NCBI RefSeq assembly: GCF_900114645.1
Contig: NZ_FOTR01000007.1
Location: 124,001-188,000 of the forward strand
Reading direction: 5' to 3'
DNA length: 64,000 nt
From: Gracilibacillus orientalis
Lineage (GTDB): Bacteria; Bacillota; Bacilli; Bacillales; Amphibacillaceae
In this document: one piece after another, positions 18,281 to 27,261 of the stretch
How positions within the stretch are numbered: position 1 is the stretch's first letter
How the letters are laid out: the number at the start of each line of letters is the position of its first letter
Program-made: the position numbers and the translations under genes
Notes under the pieces: generated by a model
Database searches by the model: none
The model's input: only the letters and a program-made list of their open reading frames with translations
Told to the model about the DNA's origin: nothing

Positions 18281-18598
18281 TATGTATTTTTGTTTACTTT
18301 TTATTGTAACATGTTTTTAAAAAGAAAACGATTAATCTTCATTAGAAACAGCCAATTACGTAATAATTGAATCCCACCTAAATGACCCCTTCCAAACATT
18401 TACAAAAATACACAACCCTTATCATTTCTGTTCTACTAAGTAGTCTGACAAAGCGTATCCCAGCGCACCATCAAAAAGGTGGAAGGATACAAATCCACGA
18501 CAAGTTTACTGCGCAGTTTATATTTTTTGTACATCAATCTTTAAAAGTAAAAACCCGTTTCATTAGTTCTCGAAACGGGTGTCACGTTTTCATCCTAT
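18281..18598. other. intergenic region between speD and hypothetical gene
   Basis: This 318-base stretch holds the speD terminator near 18549-18580. Otherwise I see no gene or motif. In B. subtilis gapB lies next to speD, but here there is no trace of gapB on either side. Confidence 0.5.
18549..18580 (-). terminator. terminator of speD
   Basis: Minus-strand stem ACCCGTTTC / GAAACGGGT with a 10-base loop and trailing T residues, 19 bases past the speD stop. Confidence 0.88.
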
Positions 18599-18976
18599 TT
18601 ATTGTACTTTTATATTATTAATTTGGACAGCACCCATACCTCTTGGTACTTCCAGTTTTTCTGTCGATTTGGCTTCTAATTGCTCTTCAATATATGCAAC
18701 CGCAACATTAGGGTCAATAATATCACCACAAGTATAAACATCAATACTCGCATAACCATGCTCTGGAAAACTATGAATAGTTAAATGAGACTCAGAAATA
18801 ATAACCACTCCACTAACGCCAAATGGTGCAAATTTATGAAAAGCAACTTCTCTTACCTCAGCACCTGCTTTAAGAGCGGCATTAACAAATATTTTTTCAA
18901 GACGATCCATATCATTTAACATTTCAATATTACATTCCCATAATTCTGCTATTACATGTCTTCCCATTGTATCCAT
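18599..18976 (-). CDS. speD: S-adenosylmethionine decarboxylase proenzyme
   Basis: This 125-residue protein matches the prokaryotic class 1B AdoMet[34 protein letters not shown], and the self-cleavage site in [26 protein letters not shown]. Cleavage is expected between E62 and S63, making the pyruvoyl cofactor at S63. H68 and C83 are the usual processing and catalytic residues. The enzyme supplies the aminopropyl donor for spermidine. A membrane aminopropyltransferase gene lies about 40 kb away in the same window. It is monocistronic. Confidence 0.96.
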   Translation of the reverse strand: MDTMGRHVIAELWECNIEMLNDMDRLEKIFVNAALKAGAEVREVAFHKFAPFGVSGVVIISESHLTIHSFPEHGYASIDVYTCGDIIDPNVAVAYIEEQLEAKSTEKLEVPRGMGAVQINNIKVQ

Positions 18977-19206
18977 GAATTACTCCCCCTTTTCACAAAT
19001 TCTTTTCGAATAACAATGCCTGATATGCCACGGGGGAAAGTTAGTCCAAAGAGGTCCTAACCCTTTAAGCATCCATTCGGTTGCCTTTATTCAAAAGTAC
19101 ATGATACATTGAAATGATTTAACTCTAAAGTATATGCAAAAAGATTATATCTACTTTTAACGACTTTGACAAGACATAAATAGTTCCATTCATATTTTCT
19201 ACACAT

Positions 19207-19806
19207 CTATTCAATTAATTCCCAGTTAATGAGGATGTTTTTTAATTGTTTTTCTGATTGCTCCATGGAGCCACTATTATCAATAACCTCATCAGCCAGA
19301 TCCCGTTTCTCATCAATAGCCATTTGACTGTTCATACGATCTCTAGCTTCTTTCTCAGACAACTGATTTCGTTCCATAAGTCGCTGTAATTGGATATGTT
19401 CCGATGCATAGACCACAATCGTTTTCTCAACTAAGTATGTAAGATTATTCTCAAATAACAGCGGAATATCCATCACAATCGTTTGATTTCCTTGTCGAAG
19501 TAATTCTTCCTTTTTGGAGAGCATCTTATTTCGAACAGCTGGATGAACAATTGCATTTAATTTTTCTCTTTTATTTTGGTCCTGAAAAATAATTGCCCCT
19601 AGCTTCTTTCGGTTTAAAGTACCATTTTCTAATAATATATCCTCACCAAATGTTGCTACAATCTCTTCTAGCGCTTGTTCTCCTGGTTCCACTACCTCAC
19701 GAGAAACAATGTCAGCATCAATAACAGGTATCTGATATTTAGCTTGAAACATGTTACTAATTGTTGACTTACCTGTTGCTATGTTACCTGTTAATCCTAT
19801 AATCAA
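19207..19806 (-). CDS. coaE: dephospho-CoA kinase, probable TTG start
   Basis: CoaE (199 residues) begins MIIGLTGNIATGKST with a P-loop at residues 7-15, and continues with IDADIVSREVVEPG, NAIVHPAVR, VMDIPLLFEN and RLMERNQLSEKEARDRMNSQM, all typical of the family. It makes CoA by phosphorylating dephospho-CoA. AAAGG ends directly before the ATG at 19815, giving no spacing, but lies 9 bases before the TTG at 19806. I therefore chose TTG, which also gives the usual N-terminus. A longer in-frame extension upstream overlaps ytaF and looks noncoding. Confidence 0.93.
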   Translation of the reverse strand: MIIGLTGNIATGKSTISNMFQAKYQIPVIDADIVSREVVEPGEQALEEIVATFGEDILLENGTLNRKKLGAIIFQDQNKREKLNAIVHPAVRNKMLSKKEELLRQGNQTIVMDIPLLFENNLTYLVEKTIVVYASEHIQLQRLMERNQLSEKEARDRMNSQMAIDEKRDLADEVIDNSGSMEQSEKQLKNILINWELIE

Positions 19807-19934
19807 TTTAATCATCCTTTTTACTGACAGCTTGTCCAAATATAACTTGCTTAAAGAGACTATGGCCTCAAAATAACGATACAACTGGAACATGCAATAC
19901 AGCATACCCCAGTCGCTAAAAGTCAGTGTAATTT

Positions 19935-20693
19935 TTAAACTATTACCATTTTCCATATTCCAATGATAATGAGCAGGCACCCTGGGATAAAGGACATTTT
20001 CTTTAACCCCTTTATATTTGCGCAATATTTACCGACATTCACACCTAATAATAGAAATACAACTGTTATTAAAACGACATATAGGGGAGTGAAAATGGGA
20101 GAAGCCCCCAGCATATAAATCCCGATCCCCGCACCAAATGAATCTAAAGATAAGGCGATCCCAATCAAAAATGGTTCCACACCATTTATTTTTCCTGAGC
20201 GGTCAATATCAGCTGTCATCGGCTTCTTTAGAATTTTAATAAGAAAAGCGCAGAGCGCCCGTATAGAAACGTAGCGACTAGAGCGAATCAACTGAGATAA
20301 AGGAATCACGGTGAGTTTACGAACCAATGATGGCTTATCGTAGGGTGATTCGTGAAGTCGCCTAGTTTCTGGGCGATCGGAGCTAGACAGATTCCCACTT
20401 TCTTTCCTTATAAGAAAAGGTATCTCTTTCTTCTTTTTTTCCTGAAATAGTGAAGCTAATAAGATAACACCTACCGCTGCCAAAATAAATCCCCCCACTA
20501 TTTCTGTGGAACGAATCGAGATGACAGAAGATAAGACCGAACCTGATAGCATTGATATTGCAAAGGCTATCCCGACCGTTACCGAGATTTTCAGCAACTC
20601 TCTAATTGGTAACGTCAATCCTCTTAATCCGTACGTAAAGGCTACTAAAAAGCTATCAATGCTAATTGCTATTATAAGTAAGGTTAACATCAT
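19935..20693 (-). CDS. ytaF: sporulation membrane protein YtaF carrying an in-frame repeat insert
   Basis: This 252-residue membrane protein of the MntP/YtaF type has two halves of three helices each. The ISIDSFLVAFTYGLRG and LSLDSFGAGIGIYMLG repeats each carry an aspartate. KPMTADIDRSGKINGVEPFLIGIALSLDSFGAGIG closely follows B. subtilis YtaF. Between the halves, about residues 101-148 (from SGNLSSSDRPETRRL to RALCAFLI) have no counterpart and are encoded by a hairpin-forming repeat at 20248-20391. The insert makes the protein about 41 residues longer than usual but keeps the frame. The insert lies in the predicted cytoplasmic loop, so function may survive. Confidence 0.85.
   Translation of the reverse strand: MMLTLLIIAISIDSFLVAFTYGLRGLTLPIRELLKISVTVGIAFAISMLSGSVLSSVISIRSTEIVGGFILAAVGVILLASLFQEKKKKEIPFLIRKESGNLSSSDRPETRRLHESPYDKPSLVRKLTVIPLSQLIRSSRYVSIRALCAFLIKILKKPMTADIDRSGKINGVEPFLIGIALSLDSFGAGIGIYMLGASPIFTPLYVVLITVVFLLLGVNVGKYCANIKGLKKMSFIPGCLLIIIGIWKMVIV
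20248..20391. repeat. palindromic intragenic repeat within ytaF
   Basis: GCGCAGAGCGCCCG at one end and GGGCGATCGGAGCTAGACAG at the other frame a block that folds on itself. CGCCCGTATAGAAACG pairs roughly with the arm containing GTTTCTGGGCG, and GCGAATCAACTGAGATAA pairs with TTATCGTAGGGTGATTCG. The GGAGCTAGACAG end is typical of a repeat I recall from many Bacillaceae genomes. It interrupts ytaF by about 48 codons without a stop or frameshift. Confidence 0.75.
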
Positions 20694-20761
20694 CTTCTTT
20701 CATTACTCCTTCATATATCATTTCTGTATTATATGGAGTAATGAAAAAAGTTGTGAGAAAG

Positions 20762-21589
20762 TTAAATCGGTTGGCATGTTGGACAATAGTGCGTGCCTCT
20801 ACCATTTACTTTTATTTTCATAATAATATCTTCACATTTACTGCAAGGACTATCATTTTGCGCATATACATTTAATTGCTGTTGAAACATGCCAATTTGT
20901 CCTTGAGAGTTGACATATGACCGAATTGTTGTCCCACCTTGCCTTACTGCATCCTGCAATGTCATAACAGCTGCTTGTTTAATTTGTATCACTTGTTCAT
21001 CTGTTAAACTTGCACCTTTTATTAATGGATGAACCCCCGCTAAAAACAGTGTCTCATCTACATAAATATTACCTAATCCCGCAATAACCGATTGATCTAA
21101 TAAAATATTTTTAATATTACGCTCACTTTTCTGAACTTTTTCTTTAAATGTTTGCAGTGAAAAATCAGCTTCTAATGGGTCTTTTGCTAATAAAACAAGT
21201 GGTTTCTTCGTTGTTTCCATTCCTTTTTCCTGTAAATGCATCGTTCCAAATTTACGAACGTCACGATAACGTAACTCTGTACCATCTGTAAAATGGAATA
21301 TAACGTGTGTATGTGCCATTACTTCGTCATTGTGATCATACACACCATATTTCCCTTCCATTCTCAAATGAGAAACTATGACATGCTTGTCCAAATCAAA
21401 CAATAAAAATTTGCCTTTCCTACGAATATCATGCATGGTTTGTCCTTGTAGAAATGTACTAAATTGTTCGACATCATCTGGCTCCTGAATGATCTTTGGC
21501 CACGACACATCAACTGATTCAACTGTTTTTCCAATCACTAACTGTTTCAACGTTTGTCTAATCGTTTCTACTTCAGGTAATTCCGGCAT
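20762..21589 (-). CDS. mutM: formamidopyrimidine-DNA glycosylase
   Basis: This 275-residue protein starts MPELPEVETIR, so the catalytic P2 and E3 are present. The lysine in RRKGKFLLFDL, the H2TH region (SVIAGLGNIYVDETLFLAGVHP) and the C-terminal zinc finger (CSKCEDIIMKIKVNGRGTHYCPTC, four cysteines) are all intact. It removes oxidised purines such as 8-oxoguanine and cuts the AP site. It lies 12 bases after polA, a classic polA-mutM unit for base excision repair, and is followed by ytaF and coaE. Confidence 0.97.
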   Translation of the reverse strand: MPELPEVETIRQTLKQLVIGKTVESVDVSWPKIIQEPDDVEQFSTFLQGQTMHDIRRKGKFLLFDLDKHVIVSHLRMEGKYGVYDHNDEVMAHTHVIFHFTDGTELRYRDVRKFGTMHLQEKGMETTKKPLVLLAKDPLEADFSLQTFKEKVQKSERNIKNILLDQSVIAGLGNIYVDETLFLAGVHPLIKGASLTDEQVIQIKQAAVMTLQDAVRQGGTTIRSYVNSQGQIGMFQQQLNVYAQNDSPCSKCEDIIMKIKVNGRGTHYCPTCQPI

Positions 21590-21601
21590 TTTCTAATCTC
21601 C

Positions 21602-24241
21602 TTACTTCGCATCATACCATGTGTCTCCCTGCTCGACATCAACTTTTAAAGGAACACTTAGTTCGATTGCATCCTCCATCACTTCGACAACAAGCTTAGT
21701 AATGGCTTCTAATTCATCTTCGGGTACTTCCAAAATCAATTCATCGTGTACTTGTAATAACAATTTTGCTTGGTAGTTATCTTTTTTCAATTGTTGATCC
21801 AACTCAATCATTGCTAATTTAATGATGTCAGCAGCACTTCCTTGAATGGGTGTGTTCATTGCTGTTCGTTCTGCAAAACTGCGTTGATTAAAGTTTCTGC
21901 TCGTAATATCAGGTAAGTATCTTCTTCTGTTCATAATCGTAGTTACATACCCATGTTGTTTCGCTTCTTGTACGATTTCATCCATGTATTCTTTCACGCC
22001 TGGATAGCTTTCCAAGTAACGTTTAATGAACGATTTCGCTTCTTTTCTTGTAATTCCTAGACTTTGTGACAAGCCATAGTCACTAATACCATAAACAATA
22101 CCGAAGTTTACAGCCTTTGCTTGTCGTCGCATATTTGAAGTAACTTCTTCTTCCGTCACATGGAATACATCCATCGCGGTTTGGGTATGAATATCCTTAT
22201 CTTGCTTGAAGGCAGCTTGTAATTTTTCATCCTTAGCAATATGTGCTAACACGCGTAATTCAATTTGCGAGTAGTCTGCCGCAATCAACTTCCAACCTTC
22301 AGTAGATGGGATGAACGCTTGGCGAATCTTACGCCCCTCTTCAATTCTTATTGGGATATTTTGTAAGTTAGGATCAATCGAACTTAATCTACCTGTTTGC
22401 GTTAAAGCTTGATTAAAACGGGTATGAATTTTATTTGTATCTTCATGGATTACTTTTAATAAACCTGCAATATAAGTCGAATCTATTTTTTTCAATTGAC
22501 GGTATAATAAAAGCTTATCAATAATCCCATGTTTCCCTTGTAATTGCTCTAATACATCAGCTGCCGTAGAATATCCTGTTTTTGTTTTCTTAATTACAGG
22601 CAATTCTAATTTTTCAAAAAGAATGGGACCTAACTGTTTAGGTGAGTTAATATTAAATTGTTCACCTGCTAATTCGTAGATTTCTTTTTCTAAAGTGGCG
22701 AGACTTGCTTTTAATTCCTTACCCATATCAATGAGACGCTGCTTATCCACCTTTACACCGGTTGCTTCCATTTCACCTAAAACTAGGGCAAGTGGTAACT
22801 CCAAGTCAATGAGCAACTCTAATTGCTTGTTCTCTTTTAAGGCTTGTTCCATCTGTTCGTTTAATTGATATATCATATTCGTTTTACGAACAATATGCTC
22901 TTCCCATTGCATATTTTCTTCCGGTAAGCCTTTTTTCGCTCCTTTACCATAGACCTCTTCATCGAAACGAACACTTTTTTCTCCAAATCGATGGCTAATC
23001 GCTGGAATGTCGTGGTTATTCTCAGATGGATTAATTAAATACGACCCTAACAGAATATCAAACGCAATTCCTTTTATTGAAATCGATAAACGATTTAAAA
23101 GAACGGTAATCTTCTTAGCATCAAATACATATTTCTTCTGGCTTTCATCTTCTGCCCATTGCTTGAACACTTTGGACTTTTCGAGAACGGAAATTGGAAT
23201 GAAATATTTTCCTTTGTGGTTCACAATAGAAGCACCAATCATTTTCTCTGTATGATATTTTTCATCGAGAATTTCAATTTCAAAAGCATCATGCCCTGTA
23301 AATACATCCTCTTTAATCTCCGACACATTTTCATATGTAATATCTTCTAATGATTCTACTTGACCTTCTTCTTCTGCATCCCCGTCAATGCGATTTAATA
23401 AAGACTGGAAACCTAAATCCAGGAAAATACCCTTCACTTTATGATCAGCATAACCTTGGTACACAGTATCTTCTGCAGCTATTTCAATTGGTGACTGTTG
23501 ATTTATCGTCACAAGCTCTTTGCTCATAAAAGCTTCATCTTTATTTGCTTCTAGCTTTTCTTTTAACTTTTTCCCCGAGACTTCATCCAAATGCTCATAT
23601 AAGTTTTCTACTGTTTCAAACTGATTAATAAGTTTGGCAGCCGTTTTTTGTCCCACACCCGGAACACCTGGGATATTATCAGATTTATCACCCATCAATG
23701 CTTTCAAATCAATAATTTGATCCGGGGTTACCTCCATATCTTCCTTCAATGTTTCTGGTGTATAGGTCATGACCTCACTAATACCTTTTTTCGTGAGTCG
23801 GACGTCGACTTTGTCTGAAACCAGTTGTAGTAAATCTTTATCACCTGAAATGACTTTTACTTGCCAGTCTTTTTCGTTTGCTTGATTGGCAATCGTACCA
23901 ATAATATCGTCCGCTTCATAGTTTTCCAGCTGATAATGCTTAATGTTAAATGCATCTAACAGTTCTCGTAAAACATGAAACTGTTCACTTAATTCAGATG
24001 GGGTTTTCTCACGTCCACCTTTATATTCCTTATATGTCTTATGGCGGAATGTTGTTTTTCCAGCGTCGAATGCTACAAGTAGATGGGTTGGTTGTTCTTC
24101 TTCCAAAATTCTTAATAACATGGTGGTGAAGCCATACACTGCGTTCGTGTATACGCCTTTATCGTTATTCAACAGTGGTAACGCAAAAAATGCACGGTAG
24201 GCGATACTGTTTCCGTCAATTAAAATCAGTTTATTCGTCAT
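21602..24241 (-). CDS. polA: DNA polymerase I
   Basis: The 879-residue protein starts MTNKLILIDGNSIAYRAFFAL at the ATG at 24241, with AAGGAG 8-9 bases upstream. Domains: 5'-3' exonuclease (1-290, with GDKSDNIPGVPGVGQKTA), a middle region of exonuclease fold that lacks the usual DxE metal site, and the polymerase domain. Motif A is in AADYSQIELRVLAHI, the O-helix in RRQAKAVNFGIVYGISDYGLS and motif C in QVHDELILEVP. As in B. subtilis, 3'-5' proofreading is probably absent. It heads polA-mutM-ytaF-coaE. Confidence 0.97.
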   Translation of the reverse strand: MTNKLILIDGNSIAYRAFFALPLLNNDKGVYTNAVYGFTTMLLRILEEEQPTHLLVAFDAGKTTFRHKTYKEYKGGREKTPSELSEQFHVLRELLDAFNIKHYQLENYEADDIIGTIANQANEKDWQVKVISGDKDLLQLVSDKVDVRLTKKGISEVMTYTPETLKEDMEVTPDQIIDLKALMGDKSDNIPGVPGVGQKTAAKLINQFETVENLYEHLDEVSGKKLKEKLEANKDEAFMSKELVTINQQSPIEIAAEDTVYQGYADHKVKGIFLDLGFQSLLNRIDGDAEEEGQVESLEDITYENVSEIKEDVFTGHDAFEIEILDEKYHTEKMIGASIVNHKGKYFIPISVLEKSKVFKQWAEDESQKKYVFDAKKITVLLNRLSISIKGIAFDILLGSYLINPSENNHDIPAISHRFGEKSVRFDEEVYGKGAKKGLPEENMQWEEHIVRKTNMIYQLNEQMEQALKENKQLELLIDLELPLALVLGEMEATGVKVDKQRLIDMGKELKASLATLEKEIYELAGEQFNINSPKQLGPILFEKLELPVIKKTKTGYSTAADVLEQLQGKHGIIDKLLLYRQLKKIDSTYIAGLLKVIHEDTNKIHTRFNQALTQTGRLSSIDPNLQNIPIRIEEGRKIRQAFIPSTEGWKLIAADYSQIELRVLAHIAKDEKLQAAFKQDKDIHTQTAMDVFHVTEEEVTSNMRRQAKAVNFGIVYGISDYGLSQSLGITRKEAKSFIKRYLESYPGVKEYMDEIVQEAKQHGYVTTIMNRRRYLPDITSRNFNQRSFAERTAMNTPIQGSAADIIKLAMIELDQQLKKDNYQAKLLLQVHDELILEVPEDELEAITKLVVEVMEDAIELSVPLKVDVEQGDTWYDAK

Positions 24242-24337
24242 ATTACCGATCTCCTTTTTGATTCTATACATTGCTTTTATTTTACCATGATTGGAAGAGA
24301 GAAGAAAATTTTGATCACTTTACTAAGGTGAAGACAC

Positions 24338-24366
24338 AAAAAAACCGGAGTAGGGTTTCTACTCCG
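24338..24366 (-). terminator. terminator at left end of repeat family A, copy 1
   Basis: Minus-strand hairpin CGGAGTAG / CTACTCCG is followed by a T7 run. It does not follow a protein gene directly; it ends the noncoding block of repeat A, about 825 bases past hflC. Copy 2 has an equivalent hairpin. Confidence 0.8.
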
Positions 24367-24369
24367 AAA

Positions 24370-25134
24370 AAAGTCTAACTTTTCGGGGTCACCTTAAAAC
24401 CCACACGGTCCTTACCTTTAACTCAGATGGTGTGTGCTAGCTCCATGTAGTAATGTTGATATGTTTAAACAGTAATCCCCCGCTTCGGCTGCCCACTCCC
24501 CTTTCCGTGGGGTTTTTCCCTCAGCTAACTTTTTCGCGCAAAAACCGCTCGAAAAAGTGGATCTTCTGGAAAAACGATTCCCACAGGAGTTGAAGTGGGC
24601 GGCCTGCGCTGAATCATGCTCTACAACATGTGTCAGACCTAGAATTTTGGGTTATTATCCCTGTGGAAGTGCAAAGCTATGGCGTTGAAAATCACTAATA
24701 ATGGTTATAAAACCAATATGCTTTTTCTGATATTCGTTGTAGAAAAAGATATAGCGGAGGCCAACCGTTTCGACTCCTAAGGGATTAGCATGATCTGAAG
24801 ATCCACTTTTGCAGGAGCGAACTCCTCCTGCAAAAGTTAGCTGAAGAACATGCCCCTAGGAAAGCGAAACGGTCAGCCGCAGCGGTCGGCTTGCACAAAC
24901 CATCTTTCAAAATGACAAACAGGCGAAGTACACATAATACTCCATCTGACTATCTATCCTTGCTTTTCTTCATGACATGTTTTTGAATCAACCTTTTCCT
25001 ATCTTACTTGCCTATAAAGTAAGACTATGATCAGTGGGGGTTTTGACTCTCACTGATCATTAGTGAAACTTATCAGGGTGTTAGCGTCGTGATAAAAGTT
25101 GTGATACCGATGGTTACATGCTTTCCTAACGTAC
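24370..25134 (-). repeat. dispersed structured repeat family A, copy 1
   Basis: This noncoding block matches 39300-39903 over most of its length (core 24480-25020). It contains two inverted arms. One runs from GGCTGCCCACT to AGTGGGCGGCC with an inner hairpin CTTTTTCG/CGAAAAAG (24529-24557). The other runs from CCGTTTCGACTCC to GAAACGGTCAGCC with an inner hairpin CTTTTGCAGGAG/CTCCTGCAAAAG (24806-24836). The two arms are roughly inverted copies of each other. The block is bounded by minus-strand terminators. Relative to copy 2 it has an extra segment of about 90 bases near 25020-25110 with its own 10-bp inverted repeat (ATGATCAGTG). Confidence 0.85.
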
Positions 25135-25135
25135 T

Positions 25136-25175
25136 AAAAAACCCATTTCCTATCCACTTGGATAAGAAACGGGCT
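25136..25175 (-). terminator. terminator of hflKC
   Basis: Minus-strand 14-bp stem CCCGTTTCTTATCC / GGATAGGAAATGGG with loop AAGT, followed by T6, 16 bases past the hflC stop. Confidence 0.92.
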
Positions 25176-25190
25176 AAAAATATCTCTAGT

Positions 25191-26123
25191 TTATTCTATA
25201 TATCCTAACAACGTATCAGCATATGGTGATCCTTGTGGGATAATGATGGTCGTTTCATCATCAATTGTTTCTTTGTAGGATTCAAGTGTTCGATATAGCT
25301 GATAGAATTCGGGATCTTGGGAGAATGCTTCGTTATACATCTCTGCAGCTTCTGCTTCACCTTCTGCCCGGATTTCTTCTGCTTCCGCACTTGCTTTAGA
25401 TAACATTTCCGTTACATCACGGTCAGCATTTGCCGTGATTCTACTTTTTTCCGCTTCCCCTTGGGACAAATATTGTTGAGCTTTTGTTTCACGTTCAGAG
25501 ATCATGCGGTTAAAAACAGATTGTTCGTTTTCTTCAGGTAAATCCGTTCGTTTGATTCGAACATCATCTACCTGAATCCCATAGTTATCTCGTTCTAATA
25601 AAGTATTGACACGTTCCAGGACTCTTTCGTTAAGGGCCCCTCTTGTGCTTCCTTCATCATTGATAATTTCATCATAATCCATAGAACCTAGTTCTGAGCG
25701 AATGACAGAAAAGATAAATTCTCCCATTCTTGCTTCTGCGCCCATTTCAGTTCGGGCATTCGCAATCATAGAAGCAGGATCCGTAATTTCCCAAATCGCA
25801 TAATTATCAATAATCATACGTTTCTTATCTAATGTATTAATTTCACGCTCCACTATGTCATATACTAGTTTTTTCTTTGGAAGTGTTGTGATCGATTGTA
25901 ATATCGGTATCCTAAACTTTAGACCTGGTTCGTCTTTAATATCAACCACTTCTCCAAATTGGCGAACCACTTTATATTCTCCCTCTTTGACAACAAACAT
26001 ACTACTTGCAAAAACGATTAAAACGATAGCAGTAAGTAAAATGGCAAGACCAATTTTAATTAATCTTCTAATCTCTTTCGGTGTCATTTTCTTCATTTCA
26101 TGGACATTATTATTATCTGTCAT
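25191..26123 (-). CDS. hflC: protease modulator HflC
   Basis: This 310-residue SPFH/Band-7 protein has one N-terminal membrane anchor (about 19-41, IGLAILLTAIVLIVFASSMFVV), then VKEGEYKVVRQFGEVV, YAIWEITDP, QVDDVRIKRTDLPEE and an alanine/glutamate-rich coiled coil (ADRDVTEMLSKASAEAEEIRAEGEAEAAEMY). HflK and HflC form a large membrane cage around FtsH in bacteria that have both. GAGGAG about 9 bases upstream sets ATG 26123; the longer upstream frame is a shadow of the hflK tail. It overlaps hflK by 11 bases. Confidence 0.93.
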   Translation of the reverse strand: MTDNNNVHEMKKMTPKEIRRLIKIGLAILLTAIVLIVFASSMFVVKEGEYKVVRQFGEVVDIKDEPGLKFRIPILQSITTLPKKKLVYDIVEREINTLDKKRMIIDNYAIWEITDPASMIANARTEMGAEARMGEFIFSVIRSELGSMDYDEIINDEGSTRGALNERVLERVNTLLERDNYGIQVDDVRIKRTDLPEENEQSVFNRMISERETKAQQYLSQGEAEKSRITANADRDVTEMLSKASAEAEEIRAEGEAEAAEMYNEAFSQDPEFYQLYRTLESYKETIDDETTIIIPQGSPYADTLLGYIE

Positions 26124-27129
26124 TATTATTTTCCTCCTCACTATCTTCAGTATCATCAGTATCTTCATCTGATTGATTATTATCGGAGGACTCTGTTGCT
26201 GGTGGTAATGTAGATGATGATGTATTTTCACCTAAAGGTAAATATTTCAACGTATTTCCATCATCATTCATAATATAAATATTTGCATCAGCCAAGACTT
26301 GATCAAGTGTTTCTAAAATCAGTCGCTGCCTTGTGATGTCTGGATTACTATCATATGCATCGTATAATGCGTTAAATTCCGATATGTTCCCTCTGGCAAT
26401 TTCAATTCTTTCAATTTTATCTCCTTCAGCTCTTGAGATAATCGCATCTTTTTCCCCTTGGGCTTCCTCATAAATCTCATTGCGATATTTATCTGCTTCA
26501 TTTTTCTTTGTATTCATTGTTTCTCGTGCATCTGTTACCTTCATAAATGCTTGGCGTACTTCTTCATTAGGTAAATCTACTTCTTGCAATTTGACATCCT
26601 GGATAGCAACTCCTACTTCATAATCTTCCATAAGAGTTATTAATAAGTCCAATACTTCATTCTCTATTTCTGCTTTTCCATCTGTTAATGCTTCGTCAAT
26701 TGTTGAAGATCCGATAATACTTCTTAAAGAAGCGGAAGTAGCATTATAAAGAATTTGTTGTGGATCCTCTGAATTAAATAAGTATTTACTTGGCTCAATT
26801 ATTTTCCATTGAACAACTACATCTGCTTGAAGAATATTTTCATCACCGGTAATCATCCGCACTATATCTGCACTTTCTTCTTGTTCCGGATCATACCCAA
26901 AATTCAAACTGAATGTTTCCTTTGATAATGTATCTACTGTTTGAATCGGCCATGGCAATTTAAAATGAAGACCTGGTTCTGTTGTTCCTTCCTCTGCTTC
27001 ACCAAATGTAATTAAAACAGCTTGCTCTGATTCATCCACAGTATACCAGCTTGTTGCTGCAAATAGACCTAAGACAACTACAGCTATGACAATCCCGATC
27101 CAGCTGTAAATTTGTTTTAATGTCATCAT
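26113..27129 (-). CDS. hflK: FtsH protease activity modulator HflK
   Basis: This 338-residue SPFH protein has a membrane anchor at about 9-28, VDESEQAVLITFGEAEEGTTEPGLHFKLPWPIQTVD, VQWKIIEPSKYLF, and the AIQDVKLQEVDLPNEEVRQAFMKVTDARE block before a coiled coil. Its C-terminus is very acidic and serine/asparagine-rich (about the last 35 residues). It partners with HflC and is translated just before it, with overlapping ends. The unit lies between polA and phoR, where B. subtilis has no such genes. Confidence 0.93.
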   Translation of the reverse strand: MMTLKQIYSWIGIVIAVVVLGLFAATSWYTVDESEQAVLITFGEAEEGTTEPGLHFKLPWPIQTVDTLSKETFSLNFGYDPEQEESADIVRMITGDENILQADVVVQWKIIEPSKYLFNSEDPQQILYNATSASLRSIIGSSTIDEALTDGKAEIENEVLDLLITLMEDYEVGVAIQDVKLQEVDLPNEEVRQAFMKVTDARETMNTKKNEADKYRNEIYEEAQGEKDAIISRAEGDKIERIEIARGNISEFNALYDAYDSNPDITRQRLILETLDQVLADANIYIMNDDGNTLKYLPLGENTSSSTLPPATESSDNNQSDEDTDDTEDSEEENNNDR

Positions 27130-27216
27130 ATTTCCCCCTTCTTTACTTCCTCTGCAACTTTACCATACATTCACTACATACGTAAGATGTTACAAAAAAG
27201 TTTCATTTTCTTTACG

Positions 27217-27261
27217 AAAAAAAGTGGCAAAAGAATCTTCTCGATTCTTTTACCACTTTTT
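27217..27261 (-). terminator. terminator overlapping phoR stop
   Basis: Minus-strand 17-18 bp stem AAAAGTGGTAAAAGAATC / GATTCTTTTGCCACTTTT with a short loop and T-run. The upstream arm lies inside the last codons of phoR. Confidence 0.9.

Noticed and set aside
19807-20025. Longer coaE reading frame overlapping ytaF
   Set aside because: The added residues do not match the family and precede a proper P-loop N-terminus with SD.
26124-26231. Longer hflC reading frame
   Set aside because: The extension is a histidine- and isoleucine-rich shadow of the hflK tail; a good SD marks ATG 26123.
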